From Sycobia sp. Sy_11 (lineage: Eukaryota; Arthropoda; Insecta; Hymenoptera; Epichrysomallidae), in NCBI GenBank assembly GCA_018907035.1, contig JACCIC010000359.1, positions 117,304-181,303 on the forward strand: 64,000 bases of DNA. The letters are read 5' to 3'. Of this stretch, positions 33,345-44,464 are shown one piece after another; the first letter of the stretch is position 1, and the number at the start of each line of letters is the position of its first letter. The notes beneath the pieces are model-generated. The model was not told the DNA's origin, searched no databases, and was given only the letters and a program-made list of their open reading frames with translations. The position numbers and the translations under genes were made by a program.

Positions 33345-33530
33345 ATCACTAAAGCAGAGCACTAGTAGCTTGGTGTTGCGAATTTAAATCTCGGTCTCAA
33401 CCAATTGACACATGAACCGCTGTAATAAATTACATATGCTTTGTTTACAAACACATCGTACTCCTCAGTCGCTGATTAGTACTGGTATTTCAAAGCATTA
33501 AAAAAGCGATGTTAAATAACTTAAAAAAAC
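33345..33530 (+). mobile_element. tRNA-derived SINE, copy 1
   Basis: It matches 55385-55588 in reverse complement over almost its whole length, for example CTTTGTTTACAAACACATCG, GCTGATTAG, and the tail GCGATGTTAAATAAC followed by A-rich sequence. The head corresponds to the tRNA-like region of the other copy, but the box B here (GAATTTAAATC) is decayed. Confidence 0.65.
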
Positions 33531-33776
33531 ATATATTATTACGTTTCCCTTCATCACAATCAGTAGAACATCTGACTATAACAGTGAACTGATTTATAAT
33601 TTACTAACAGAAATTTTTTTTGTTATTTGGTGTATAAATAAGTTTCCGCCATTTTGAAAAGATGACACCACCGATAAGATAACATCGAAATTGTATAACC
33701 TTTTAATACATCTGGCTTTTTGATAGCATTTCTTAGTTTTCATCGTGTTAAGATGAAGAGCACCCTTCTTCGTAAT

Positions 33777-34419
33777 TTATCGAGCACACGGTAGAATACT
33801 TGATTCTACGGCTTGTCCAGTTGTTACAAACTCTTTTTGAACCATCCCTATGCTGTCAAAAAAGCAAATGAACATAGATTTCACTTTGAACTTGCTCATT
33901 ATCGCCTTCTTTGGGCTTTGCGCTTCACGAGACAGCCACTGTTCGCTTTGTCGTTTAATTTCGGGGTCATATTGAAAAAAATTTTCTTCGCCAGTAATAA
34001 CTCGATTGAGAATAGTAGGATGACTTTCAATCTGCTCGAGACAATCTTGAACGATTTTCATTCGGTGGGCTTTTTGCCCTCTGAAAGGTTGTTCGGTACC
34101 ATCTTCGCAAACAGCCTTTTCATAGTGAATTCTTCGCTTAAAATCTTTCTAACTGCTTCCCGCTTAATATTTAACTCGCCAGCCAACATTCGAATGATTA
34201 GTCACCGGTCTTGACGAAAAAAGGCGCAGACGCGCTGCGCATTCGCGTCAGTTCGCACTTGAATTGTCTTCCGTGAATCGTCTGTGTGAAGTACTTGACT
34301 ATGACTCAGGGAACAGTCCCATAGACTTTAAGCATTTTTTCATAAGTTTCTGTCGCGGTTTTACCGAGTTTTGTACAAAATTTTATCGTGCACCGTTGCT
34401 CTAAATTTCTCTGTTCCAT
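33777..34419 (-). pseudogene. Mariner remnant of a second group
   Basis: The N-terminus at 34419 (MEQRNLEQRC, then KFCTKLGKTATETYEKM) is followed by stops. The frame 33777-34061 then carries RVITGEENFFQYDPEIKRQS and KAIMSKFKVKSMFICFFDS, the first catalytic region of a mariner transposase. Glu stands where the conserved TGDE motif has the catalytic Asp. The C-terminal half with the other two Asp residues is absent. Confidence 0.7.
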
Positions 34420-34431
34420 TTTCGTGTCATG

Positions 34432-34486
34432 CGCGATGTTACAAAAGACTAAATAGCTGGCCATGAAATGATCAGACAAAGGTCGT

Positions 34487-34535
<49 letters not shown>

Positions 34536-34668
34536 TAATATTGCGAACTATGGTAACACTGGGAACCTGTAACTCCGCCACCGTAAATCCCTAATCTCTC
34601 AATTGAGACCTTGACGACCTTTGTCTGATTATTTCATGTCCAGCTGTTTAGTCTTTTGTAACATCGCG
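34432..34668. repeat. Inverted repeat, two 58-bp arms
   Basis: Arm 34432-34489 and arm 34611-34668 are reverse complements with three mismatches in 58. The spacer (34490-34610) begins with (TA)n at 34490-34531. The left arm adjoins the start codon of the mariner remnant, so the arms are probably the ends of two copies of that element placed head to head. Confidence 0.85.
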
Positions 34669-34755
34669 TATAGTATATATTGACATCTGGAAACAGCATA
34701 ACCTTTTAATACCTCTGACTTTTTGCTAGCATCACTTAGTTTTCATCATGTTTAG

Positions 34756-35611
34756 ATGTCAAGTTTTGAGCCCAGTAAGCGTCATTTGCGGAACTGTTAA
34801 TTTAATTATTGCATTAAAGCAGTCTGCAGCTGAAGCAGATCGACTACACATAGAAGCATATAGTGATGAGAATTTGAGTGAGAGAAATTGTCGAGAGTGG
34901 TTCCAAAAATTTTAAAGTGGTTAATTTTTTGCGTGGAGGACAAAACACGCAGTGGAAGATCCAATGTGTATGGTGACACAGAATTGGAGTCTTTACTGGA
35001 GGAAGATCCGTGCCAAACGCAAGGAGAACTTACACAAGAGTTAGGAGTGACTCATTGAGCTATTTCACAATGTTCCAAAACCCTGGGTATGGTGCAAAAG
35101 CAAGGTAATTGGTTTCCTTATGAACTGAAGCTAAGAGACATCGAGCGTCGCTTATTCGCTTGCGAACAATTGCTCCAAAGGCACAATAGCAAATGATTTC
35201 CACATCGAATCGGGATGGGAGAGAGGCAAGAAGCTAATGCTATGCATTTGATGGGATCAGCTTAGAGTAACCTATTACGAACTACTCCAACACAATCAAA
35301 CCGTCACCGGCGATCGTTACCAACAGCAGCTAATGCAATTGAGTCGAGCATTGAAGGTTAAACGTCCACAATATGCCAAAAGGCACGATAAAGTCATTTT
35401 TCAGCATAACAGTGCTCCTGTAGACCACCACATATTCTGGTCGATGACTCATGGTCTGGCTGTGCAACACTTCACTTCTTACAAGGAATTGAAGAAATGG
35501 GTCGATTAGTGGATCGCCTCAAAAGACAAGCCATTTTTTAGACAGTGTATCTACTTGCTGCTCGCAAGATGGTCAAAAGTAGTAGAAAGTGATGGGCAAT
35601 ATTTTGAATGA
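34756..35611 (+). pseudogene. Mos1-like mariner transposase pseudogene
   Basis: Related to the intact transposase at 9.3 kb. It starts SSFEPSKRHLRN at about 34759 and keeps LLEEDPCQTQGELTQELGV, a QKQGNWFPYELKLRDIERRL stretch and ends VVESDGQYFE (35611). The region between QHNSAP and HIFWSMTHG lacks the third catalytic motif, and the first (TGDEKW) is also deleted. In-frame stops are scattered. No function remains. Confidence 0.85.
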
Positions 35612-35939
35612 CATTATTTGTACCTTTTTTTACAATAAATTCCTATTTCTTTATAAAAAAAGGCAGAAACTTATTTTTACATCCAATAATATATTAAAAT
35701 CATGTATATTTAACAGCAATTTTAATTAAATAAAAGTTCTATGCTTTATAAATGTTTTTTGATTTCTGTTTCAAAATAACTTATTTTAGTATTCATTTGT
35801 ATTGAAACACGTAGTACTTTTTAATAAATTTACGTAAATAATATTATTATACAATTTCATATGTTTACATACGTATACAAAAAATATTCGACCAAATCTA
35901 TATTATAAGTTAATGGAACCGCTTAAAAAATTAATATGG

Positions 35940-36765
35940 CTTTACCATCGATGAGCCAAAATACCATACACATGGAGGAACTAGTAGAAATCGTACAACC
36001 TCAAAGAATAGAACTGACCAGCCAAGAACATGAACTGTCAATATGAAAAGTTGTACCGATATTTACAGTGAAAAAACACCAAAAAGAGAACGAGGTCTGA
36101 TTTTAGAATGCATCAAAAATCTGAATTTAACATATTACACGTGTGCGATTCGCGACATAATCCAGCCCAAGAACGTCCTCTATGCGTCAAGAATTTCCAA
36201 GAACAGAATCTGTTTATATTTGTTGAGTGAAAAATTAGTGAGCGAACTAACAGCTAAGTATACTTACATTACTATCAAGAATCAAACCGTCAACACAAGA
36301 CCCCTAATATCTAAATTCAATAGAGTCTCAAACTTTGCCCGCGATATACACGACAAAATATTATAAAAAATTTTAGACGGTTTGTGAAGCGAAGTATTCC
36401 AATTGCAAATTTAAAAGCCGCTATTAATAAAGATAGCTACAGCCATTTAGCGAGTTTTAGATGTGTCGTCTATGTTAACCCTGCAAATGTCACAAAAATA
36501 TCCAAACTGTTTAAACTACACTATAATGAATTAAATTACTTTATTTACACCAGTGGGGATGGACTAAAATACTCTATTTGTAAAATCGAGGAACAGCTAG
36601 ATAAACACTGCTCGAATACTGATAATGTAAACACAGAGTATATAACATCACAACCAATTAATAATACAGAAGGAAATACACACTCACCTTCCTTATTAGA
36701 AAGATTATCGAACAAAAAATATTTACCCAAACATGAATCGAAAGTTGTCAAACAAATTTAAGCAA
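35940..36765 (+). pseudogene. Jockey-like LINE, ORF1 (gag-like) remnant
   Basis: Two successive frames (36043-36366 and 36384-36761) carry a gag-like nucleic-acid-binding protein. Pieces seen are TVNTRPLISKFNRVSNFARD, then SYSHLASFRCVVYVNPANV and YFIYTSGDGLKYSICK. This order (an RRM-like block, then a segment just before a zinc knuckle) is what ORF1 of insect Jockey-type elements shows. The knuckle cysteines are mostly lost: Cys, His and Cys remain in a scrambled spacing. The frame breaks at about 36366. Confidence 0.55.
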
Positions 36766-37229
36766 TTTAATGTTTCCTTCATTTCAGCAAACTAAATCAA
36801 ACAAAGACAACAAAAGAGCACATTGGAAGCTATAAACGACTATCCTAAAATAAATAAAGCATTAGAAGACGAAATAGTACCAGTTAAAATGAATGAGAAA
36901 CTTGGCTTGATTCAAATATTTTTTTAAAGATATAAGTTCTAAGATATAAAAACACACGTATAAACTATATGCAGTTTAAAAGTTTAATGGAAAATATTAA
37001 AGGTGTAATAAATCCAACAACTATAGTACTGGAATATACACACGATCTTCAAGTGTTTATCAAATTTATAAACAAAGACATCTACCCGAATGTAGGAAAC
37101 CCTAGAATAAAAAAACAATGTACCATATTAGTAAAACAAGTTAATCAGTATAATAATAATTTATACGGAAACTATTATAAATCTCACCAGACTCCGAATA
37201 ACTCCGATTTAGTTTTAAATATGAGAAAT

Positions 37230-39510
37230 CATTAAGCTAGTTCAATGGAATGTCAATAGCCTCAACAAACAGTACGAATTTCTACAAAATCTTATAGCAC
37301 CAGAACAAGCCGATATAATTTGCCTAAAGGAAACCAACCTAAAAATGAACGAAACGTATAATTAAAGAATTTTAACTTTTATAAGAAAAATAGAACGGAA
37401 TGTTTATCCGCTAGCGGAGGTATTAGCATCCTAATAAAAAACAACTATTTAAGCAAGAAATTAAGTTAAAAATAGAAGCGGTAGCAGCAAAAACCATAAT
37501 AAACAAAAAAGCTATAACAATTTGTAATGTATATATAAGCAACCAGCATACATTCAACAATTCACTTCTGGCGAATTTCAAAACTGAACTACCAGAACTC
37601 TTCTTAATTCTCGGTTACTTTAGTAGACATAACACTCTATAGAGTTATAACAAAGTAGATAAACGTTGTAAGATAATGGAATAGTTTCTAAACAATAATC
37701 AGATGATATCATTAAATGATTCATCACCAAGCTACTTCAATAAAGCCAATGCAAACTGCAGTGTGATCGATCTATTGTTCAATACCAATAATATAGCAAC
37801 TAATATCGATTGGCATGTAGAGAGCTATCTACATGGCAGCGACCATTTTCAAATTGTAACTAAAATCGGGCAGACCAGCTTATCTCAAGGAATATAGCCA
37901 CAGAATTGGAACCTTTTCAAAGCAGATTGGCTTAAATATAAAGAATCAAGAAACACAAAATTAGACCAAATCGAACAATTAATAATTAACGAGAAAAACA
38001 TAGACACTCACAAAGCAATTCACAGATACGATTATTCTTGCAGCTAACCAAAGCATATCCAAAACAAAAAATCATACTTACTATAAAGCTACATCATGGT
38101 AGAACAATGACTGCGCACAAGCAATCAAAAAATTGAAACGAGCTTTCAATAAATATAAAAAAGATCAACTCCTTAATAAATAAAATAGAGCATAAGTGTT
38201 TGAAACCAATTGTAAAAAGAACTATTAAATACGCTAAACAACAATCACGGTATACATTTTTAAATTCAATAAATCATCAAATCTCTACAAAATAAATCTG
38301 GAAAAAATAAAATTAATAGAAGGCTATCGTTACTCGCCCTTAATATATAAATTGAAAATAATGAAATAATCACCGATCCAACAGAAATAGCAAATATATT
38401 AGTACGGAAATTTGCACACAACTCAAGTAATGAAAACTATAATCCCAAATTTTTACAATACAAAAACGCTGTCGAGAAATTACTAGAAATTTCCCCCGAT
38501 CCAATAAGAGAAGTCAGCAATTAGAAATAAGTATAGACGAGCTTAAAAAAACAATTGAATTAAGTAAAAATACAAGCAGAGGCCCCGATATGATACCGAA
38601 TATTTTTATAAAGGAACTACCAGCTAAAGCCGATGAAACCTTACTAAGGATCTACAATTTAATCTGAAAGTATTTCCAAGACAGTGGAACGAAGTGATAA
38701 TAGTCCCACTTATCAAACCTAACAAAGAACAAAACCGGTACAAGCAGTTCTAGACCATAAGCTCTTACTGGTTGTTTATTGAAAATATTGGGAAAAAGCA
38801 TTAATAGGAGATTACGATACTATCTCGAATGAAACGACCTTTATGTACAATTATCAAAGTGGCTTTTGTGAACACTGCTTGACTTGTTCGATAGTATTCC
38901 ACAACTTCAAACCAACATATGTGACGTTTTCAATAATAATCAACATTTCATAGCAGTATGTCTAGACTTAGAAAAAGCCTACGATCTTGTCTGGAAATGA
39001 AGAATTTAGAGATTCTAGTGAAATATAAAATAATCGGCAACATGTTTCATTTTATAAGAAACTTCGTAAACAACAAAACGATTAAAGTAAGAGTAAATAG
39101 CTACCATTCAAACTCTACTAAAGTAAAGAATAGAATACCACAAGGTTCTGTCATTAGCACTACCTTATTTTTTTCTCAATCAACGATATTCAAAAGTATA
39201 TCTATCACTAAAATGCACTCCCTTTGCCGACCATATCACAATATATGTGAAACGGAAAAATGTAATAATAAGCCAAAAAATCCTTCAAGAAACGTGAGAA
39301 AAATTAATCAATTACACATATACCGCAGGCTTTCAATTCTCAACGAAAAAATCTCAAGTTATTATGTTTAGTAAAAGAAAATCTGACATTAGACCTCATT
39401 TAAATATCGGAAACGAACCTCTATAAACAGAGCATTAAATAAAAATTCTTGTAATGATATTTGACAAAAATTTATATGGGTTCCACATATAGATAAATTA
39501 AAATAAGAAT
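37230..39510 (+). pseudogene. Jockey-like LINE, ORF2 (endonuclease-RT) remnant
   Basis: The AP-endonuclease start QWNVNSLNKQYEFLQNLI is at 37240. QADIICLKETN (37306) has the conserved Glu, and the domain ends GSDHFQIVTK near 37836-37870. The reverse transcriptase follows: SRGPDMIPNIF near 38575, FIAVCLDLEKAYDLVW near 38950 (first catalytic Asp block), and NRIPQGSVIST near 39130. The following F-A-D-D block is frame-shifted at about 39215. Many stops and shifts. The element is cut off at about 39510, where a different LINE begins. Confidence 0.75.
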
Positions 39511-39514
39511 GTCT

Positions 39515-42190
39515 ACTTAAACTTAGACAACCCGACGGGGCAAGTCCGGAAACTGGTGGCACACTGTAGGATTAGCAACATTCCATTAGTTATAGGGTGC
39601 GATGTGAACTCACACCACAGGGTGTGGGGTAGCACTGATACGAACGAGATGGGCGCTAAACTACTAGAGTATCTAGCAGAAATAGAGCTAGAAATACTCA
39701 ATATGAGCAACACTTCCACCTTCGGAAACGGGCTAAGGGAGCAGGTTATTCATATAAGTTTCTGCTCCACGTGCCTAGTCAATTTAATTAGTGGATGGCG
39801 GGTAGAGGACGTGGAAACACTTTCTGAGCACTCCCTGCTAACATTCTCTTTGGGGATACCCAATGAGGAAGAACCAATCTAGGTACGGGATCCTAAGCGT
39901 ACAGATTGGCATGGATATAAAAGGTCCGTCGAAGATTAACTGAAGAACATACCTGATGACATCAGGGAGAAGCGAACGCTTGAAAGCGCCGCGAATTCTT
40001 TTAGTGACGCCATCAGGCACGCCTTTGAAGAAAACTGTCACCCTAAACAAGCGAAGCCCAAAGTCAAGGTCTGTGATGCAGAGCAAAAGGAGAGCACAGT
40101 ACTACATGAGGGAGTCTGGTCTGGACATGCTAGACTCGCTGCTGACCGGGCACTAGCAAACCAGATTATTATATCCGACAGAGTTAGATGGACCATTAGG
40201 TCATTTGATTCATTTAAAGCACAGGGACCGGATGGAGTTGATTCGGCCTTTTTCTAAAGAGCAGAAGATACCCTCATTGGACAGATGATAAAAATGACTA
40301 GGGCAAGTGTCAAACTCTGTAACGTCCCAGCTAGATGGCACAAGAGTGGTATTCATACCCAAAGCAGGCAAATGTGGTTATACATCCCCTAAGGATTTTC
40401 GGCCCATTAGCTTGACATCCTTCATCCTTAAGACGGGAGAAACGATGATAGTGGCATCCTATCTCCACTCATATGGTGCCTCGTTGTGAACGAGCTTTCG
40501 AAACGACTGAATAACATGTATTGTACGGCAGTTGATTATGCTGACAACCTCGTGGTTATCGCCAGAAGAACCTTTCTAGATACCCTTATGGGGATCTTAT
40601 AAGGCACCCACAACGTGGTCGGCAGATGATACAGAGATATCTGACTGTTAATCCAAGGAACACTGAAGTCATAGTCTGTACCAGAATATATAAACGGAAT
40701 AGAGAATGTAAGTTGGCAAGAGGAGGGCGAGAGGAGGGCAACCTTTAACTCTCAAGAAACAAGTGAAATACCTAGTTGTTATCATGAATAGTAAAATCTC
40801 GTGGAAAAATCACCTGGAATACACAGCTTACAGGCGGATGGATTATCTGTGATAGGTTAGAAGGGCCATAGGTAGGACGTGGAGCTTCAGACCAGACAAT
40901 GAAATGGATATATGAGGCTGTTCTAAAATCCAGACTAACATATAGTCTTTTAATCTGATGGGAGAAAACGACCGTGTCCACTGCTATTAGCATACTCGAG
41001 AGAGTGAGGAGTATGATATTAAGAGGCATTTCAGGCTCGATTTGGTCTACGTCTACTGCGGCGCTAGGTATGCTCCTCAAGATTGAACCATTCACACTAA
41101 CCTTAGCGAGTGCGGCTACAAAAGCCCTCCACAGAGTCAAAAGCTTACTCGAAGGGGTTAGAAGGGAGGGGCCACTACGGCTCCCCAAGAGGCTGGACGG
41201 AAAGGTAATTTTATGGATGAACCTGGCGCCACGAATAGAACTTTCCTCTTCAACAAAAAATATGGAGTCAGTATCTCATACAAAGAAGAATGGAAATCTG
41301 GCTGAATAGGCTTTCCAAAAATTAGAGAACTGTAGTTCACAAACTGCTCTAAAACTGAAAGGGTTTGTAGGTGCAGGAGTGTACCTCAGAAGTAATGGCA
41401 GGGGTAATGGCCCAATTGGGACGATACCCCACCATATTTCAAGCTAAGCTACTGGCAATAATGTAGGGGCAGAGATGGAGGCGGCCCCCACCAGTCTGCT
41501 CAGATAGCAGGAGCGCATTACAATCGCTAAATAGCTATACTACAAGATCCAAACTGGTTAGAGACTGTTTTCTAGTCCTGAACAGGTTGGCCGAGAAGGT
41601 AAAGGTCACGCTACTGTAGATCCCGGGACATCAAGAGATCATGAGAAAGATGGTGGCGGATGATCTATCGAAAATAGGAGCTAGAGCTGCTTATACTGGC
41701 CTAGAGCCAGGCTGTAGGACTCTGCAACACCCTCATCAAAGAAGAGATAGAGGGATGGGTAGCGGAGGAAAACAGCCGACAATGTGAAGAAAATGAGAAA
41801 TGCAGGCAAATAAAAGTCTTCATTACCATTAGAAACGCTCAGGACTGGGCCAAGAATATTCTTGCCTTCAGCAGAAGAGGCGCTAAAGTACTTATCGAGA
41901 ACCTCACGGATCACGGTAAACTTAATGCTTATAGGTGCAGGATGGGTCTCATAAGTGACCCCTCTATTGCTTCTGTTACGCAGAAGGAGAAACCCCTGAC
42001 AATATTCTGTGTCACTGTCCAAACATATCTGGAATGAGATTTCAGTATTTAATGACCACATTCCTCCAGGGGGTGGGGGTCGGCAGTCGTGCACCGAGGA
42101 GACCTCCTCACGATAGCGTAAATACAGCCCAGGAACCGTCTATGAGGATATTACTTCTGGGCTGCGCCATCCTATTCACCCTTACGGGCC
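39515..42190 (+). pseudogene. I/LOA-like LINE, ORF2 remnant with RNase H
   Basis: The frame 39556-39882 is an endonuclease C-terminal half: NIPLVIGCDVNSHHRVWGST, TFGNGLREQVIHI, and WRVEDVETLSEHSLLTF with Glu where SDH is conserved. RT traces follow: AQGPDGVDS at about 40220 and DFRPISLTSFILKT at 40391. A thumb/connection region at 40974-41200 (TVSTAISILERVRSMILRGI) and an RNase H-like start GAGVYLRSNGRGNGPIGTIP (41372) follow. RNase H after RT is typical of the I and LOA groups. Stops and shifts are frequent. The polymerase core is largely deleted near 40490. Confidence 0.65.
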
Positions 42191-42199
42191 TACACGCCT

Positions 42200-43350
42200 T
42201 CATCGATTTTTCGTTTGTGCCACCGTGGCCTTGCCTCCCCGGAATCCGTACTGTCTGTCAGCCAAACCGCCTGTAGCAGCAATAGCCCCGAGGAATCGTA
42301 GCTTTAATAGTCGCTCCATCAACATTCCAGCGGTATCCAACATACATAGAGGTCGATACGACGATTGCACCTCTGGCGGACCCTTGCCCTTGTCGATAAG
42401 CACAAGTTTCGTCACCTTCCAGCTAGAATAAAATAAATTAAACCAAATAAAATAAAAAAAAAATAAACCAGCCTTCAGCCATCAAGCACGAATTGTACAT
42501 CGGCAGAAGGAGTTCTGAATGCACTTCAACTACTATTTTCAGCAACTCTCCTGAATTTCCGTCAAGTCTTGGAGTTCTCTTATTCCGCATAATTCTCACG
42601 GCTCTAACGAGCTCCTGCTTGTTGAACAGAGGGACATTCAGTTCTCGTTCCGGTGGAGCTGGCACTTCCTTGAGCACTTCAGCATGTGCCTTCCGGCCTT
42701 TGGCTTTAGTATGTCTGAGTTCAATGAGCACCTCACCCGATTTCGTTTTCCGGACGGACACAACATCCGCGCCTAAGTCCTCTGGTTTGACCGCTCTGAT
42801 GGACCTCATCACCTCAGCGTAGGATTTTCCATGCGCTGGTTTGATGGCGATCGCATCGAGCTTTGGCCTTTTTTTTATTTCAATTATTTTCTTCTTTGGA
42901 TGCTGATCTTGTTCCTCAACATTCTGTTCTTCATGATTCTTCTTTTTTTTTAACTAAATTCCAGCCCTCTTTCTGTTTTTTTATCCTCCTGCTCTCCCTT
43001 CTGTTTTTCTCCTTAGAAAGGGAGATATCCGGGGGACTTGATGCTGGTCTCTTCAGGGTTATCTCTTCTTTCTTGCGCCTAGTTATTGGCAAGAGGCTCC
43101 CCGATGCCCTCTTCTCTTGTATTCTGTGCTGAAGAAAATCTACAAGCTCCTTAGCTTTTGGGAGTCAATCCTTAATATCTTTCTTGATGTTAGGTTGGCT
43201 CTTCATTGCTTTTATCATGTCTTTGAGCAGCCGAGCAAGTTGGAGAATAATTTCCAGTTGACTCGACTGGTCAACACACTTAATCCCGGCCTCAGCCGGC
43301 TCTCCCTCCCCCATCACAAGGTGATCTGTTTGTTGCTTTAGGCAATCCAT
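42200..43350 (-). pseudogene. R1-like LINE, gag fused to RT by a deletion
   Basis: Reading the minus strand, gag pieces start near 43350 (a QLEIILQLARLLKDMIKAM stretch). They continue to YAEVMRSIRAVKPEDLGADV and GEVLIELRHTKAKGRKAHAE (42812-42660). The same frame then passes directly into ORF2 reverse transcriptase: QELVRAVRIMRNKRTPRLDG and SELLLPMYNSCLMAEG. An A/T-rich 45-bp insert (42424-42470) interrupts. RT then resumes as KLVLIDKGKG, SSYRPLCMLDTAG and ADRQYGFRGGKATV and ends at about 42200. The gag zinc knuckles, the endonuclease and most of RT are missing. Confidence 0.7.
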
Positions 43351-44240
43351 TTATCTATTTTGTTATTTCATTCCTGCAGATAGTCGGCCTCCTGGACCCT
43401 TCAACGTTGAGCTAGGTGAGACAGCCCCCAACACATGCCTGTAACGGCTGACCCATCTCGGACCATTGTGAAGGAATATAGCACGCTCTGGTGCGCTATT
43501 CCGCCTCCGCCCTTTCAAACTTCGCACCCCAACAACAAGGTGTTTCACTCGCTGGAGAAACATCGGAGGAAATCATGCACCGAACGCACTCGCCAAAGCC
43601 GATTGACTAGATCTGGCTAGGATCTGCCTTGCCTGCTGACTACGTCTTGCCGTCAGCGGAAGCCAAAGATGTTTCGGGTCACCCAGGACGCAACCAGGCG
43701 TAAACCTCGATACCCTGGATCTCCTTTTGGCAGCTGACGGGTCGCACCGCACGGCCAACACGGCGGTCTGTCATTTGTTTAAGAGTACCTCGTCCTAACC
43801 CTCATTTATTTAGATTCATACATTTGCCGTCAACTATTCTAGTGAAACTCCAATGCTTGAAGCTCACTCATGCATCTATAATCACTTTGATCCGTTTTAC
43901 AGAATCGTTCACTTACGCTCCGCGTGTGTTTTCACTCCTCAGGAGATACCCGTTTATAGAGTCTTTGAGCGAGTGTGCCTGTCTTCATCTCTGTATTACT
44001 GACGAAGGTCTGTTTATAAGACCTGCAGCTTCGACCATGGTTGGCATGGAAGACCCTATTCAGTTACTCTTTCGGGTCTTCCAGCACATCACCGCTCCGT
44101 GCTTTAACTCATTTATTCTGAAATATCCTTTTTAGGGGATATCTGCTCACTCATAAAATGGCAGCTATCTTGCTATCTTTTCACCCTTCCATTCATTGAT
44201 AAGGGGAGGTACTCTTTTAAGCCCATCACCCGATCGGCTG
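43351..44240. other. Probable LINE untranslated region
   Basis: GC-balanced sequence without a clear frame. CGTTTATAGAGTC (43950) resembles CCGTTTATAGGACC (46986) and CCCGTTTATAGAGCC (47208), so these may be 5' untranslated repeats of the R1-like elements. Confidence 0.35.
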
Positions 44241-44349
44241 AGAGATAGTGAAACAGCCGATCTTCTTCAAGGTACAGACAACGGATGAGAATAATAATAA
44301 TAATAATAATAAATTTTTTTTTAGAGGAGGACAAAAATCCTTTATGGAT

Positions 44350-44369
44350 CCCGGGGACAGGTCCCCGGG
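44350..44369 (-). other. Perfect hairpin in LINE 3' UTR
   Basis: CCCGGGGAC (44350-44358), two-base loop, GTCCCCGGG (44361-44369). Confidence 0.75.
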
Positions 44370-44442
44370 TATGTGGGAATCACCAACAGAAAGGCATACC
44401 ACTAGAAAACTACCTGCTCCGTGCATTCCCTCGACTGCTTCC

Positions 44443-44464
44443 TGCAGCTCTGAAAAGAGCTGCA
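44443..44464 (-). other. Perfect hairpin in LINE 3' UTR
   Basis: TGCAGCTCT (44443-44451) pairs with AGAGCTGCA (44456-44464). The loop is GAAA on the plus strand and TTTC on the sense strand of the LINE. Confidence 0.75.

Larger units (their letters stand above)
33626..35686 (+). mobile_element. Mos1-like mariner split by a second mariner
   Basis: The left end TTTGGTGTATAAATAAGTTT (33626, after TA) and the right end TTGGATGTAAAAATAAGTTT (read inward from 35686, followed by TA) form mariner inverted repeats. The 5' leader appears twice: 33687-33758 and 34685-34758 share CATAACCTTTTAATAC-type and TTAGTTTTCATC blocks. The stretch between is occupied by a minus-strand mariner of another group. 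Either an insertion with a duplicated leader or two overlapping copies would explain it. Confidence 0.65.
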
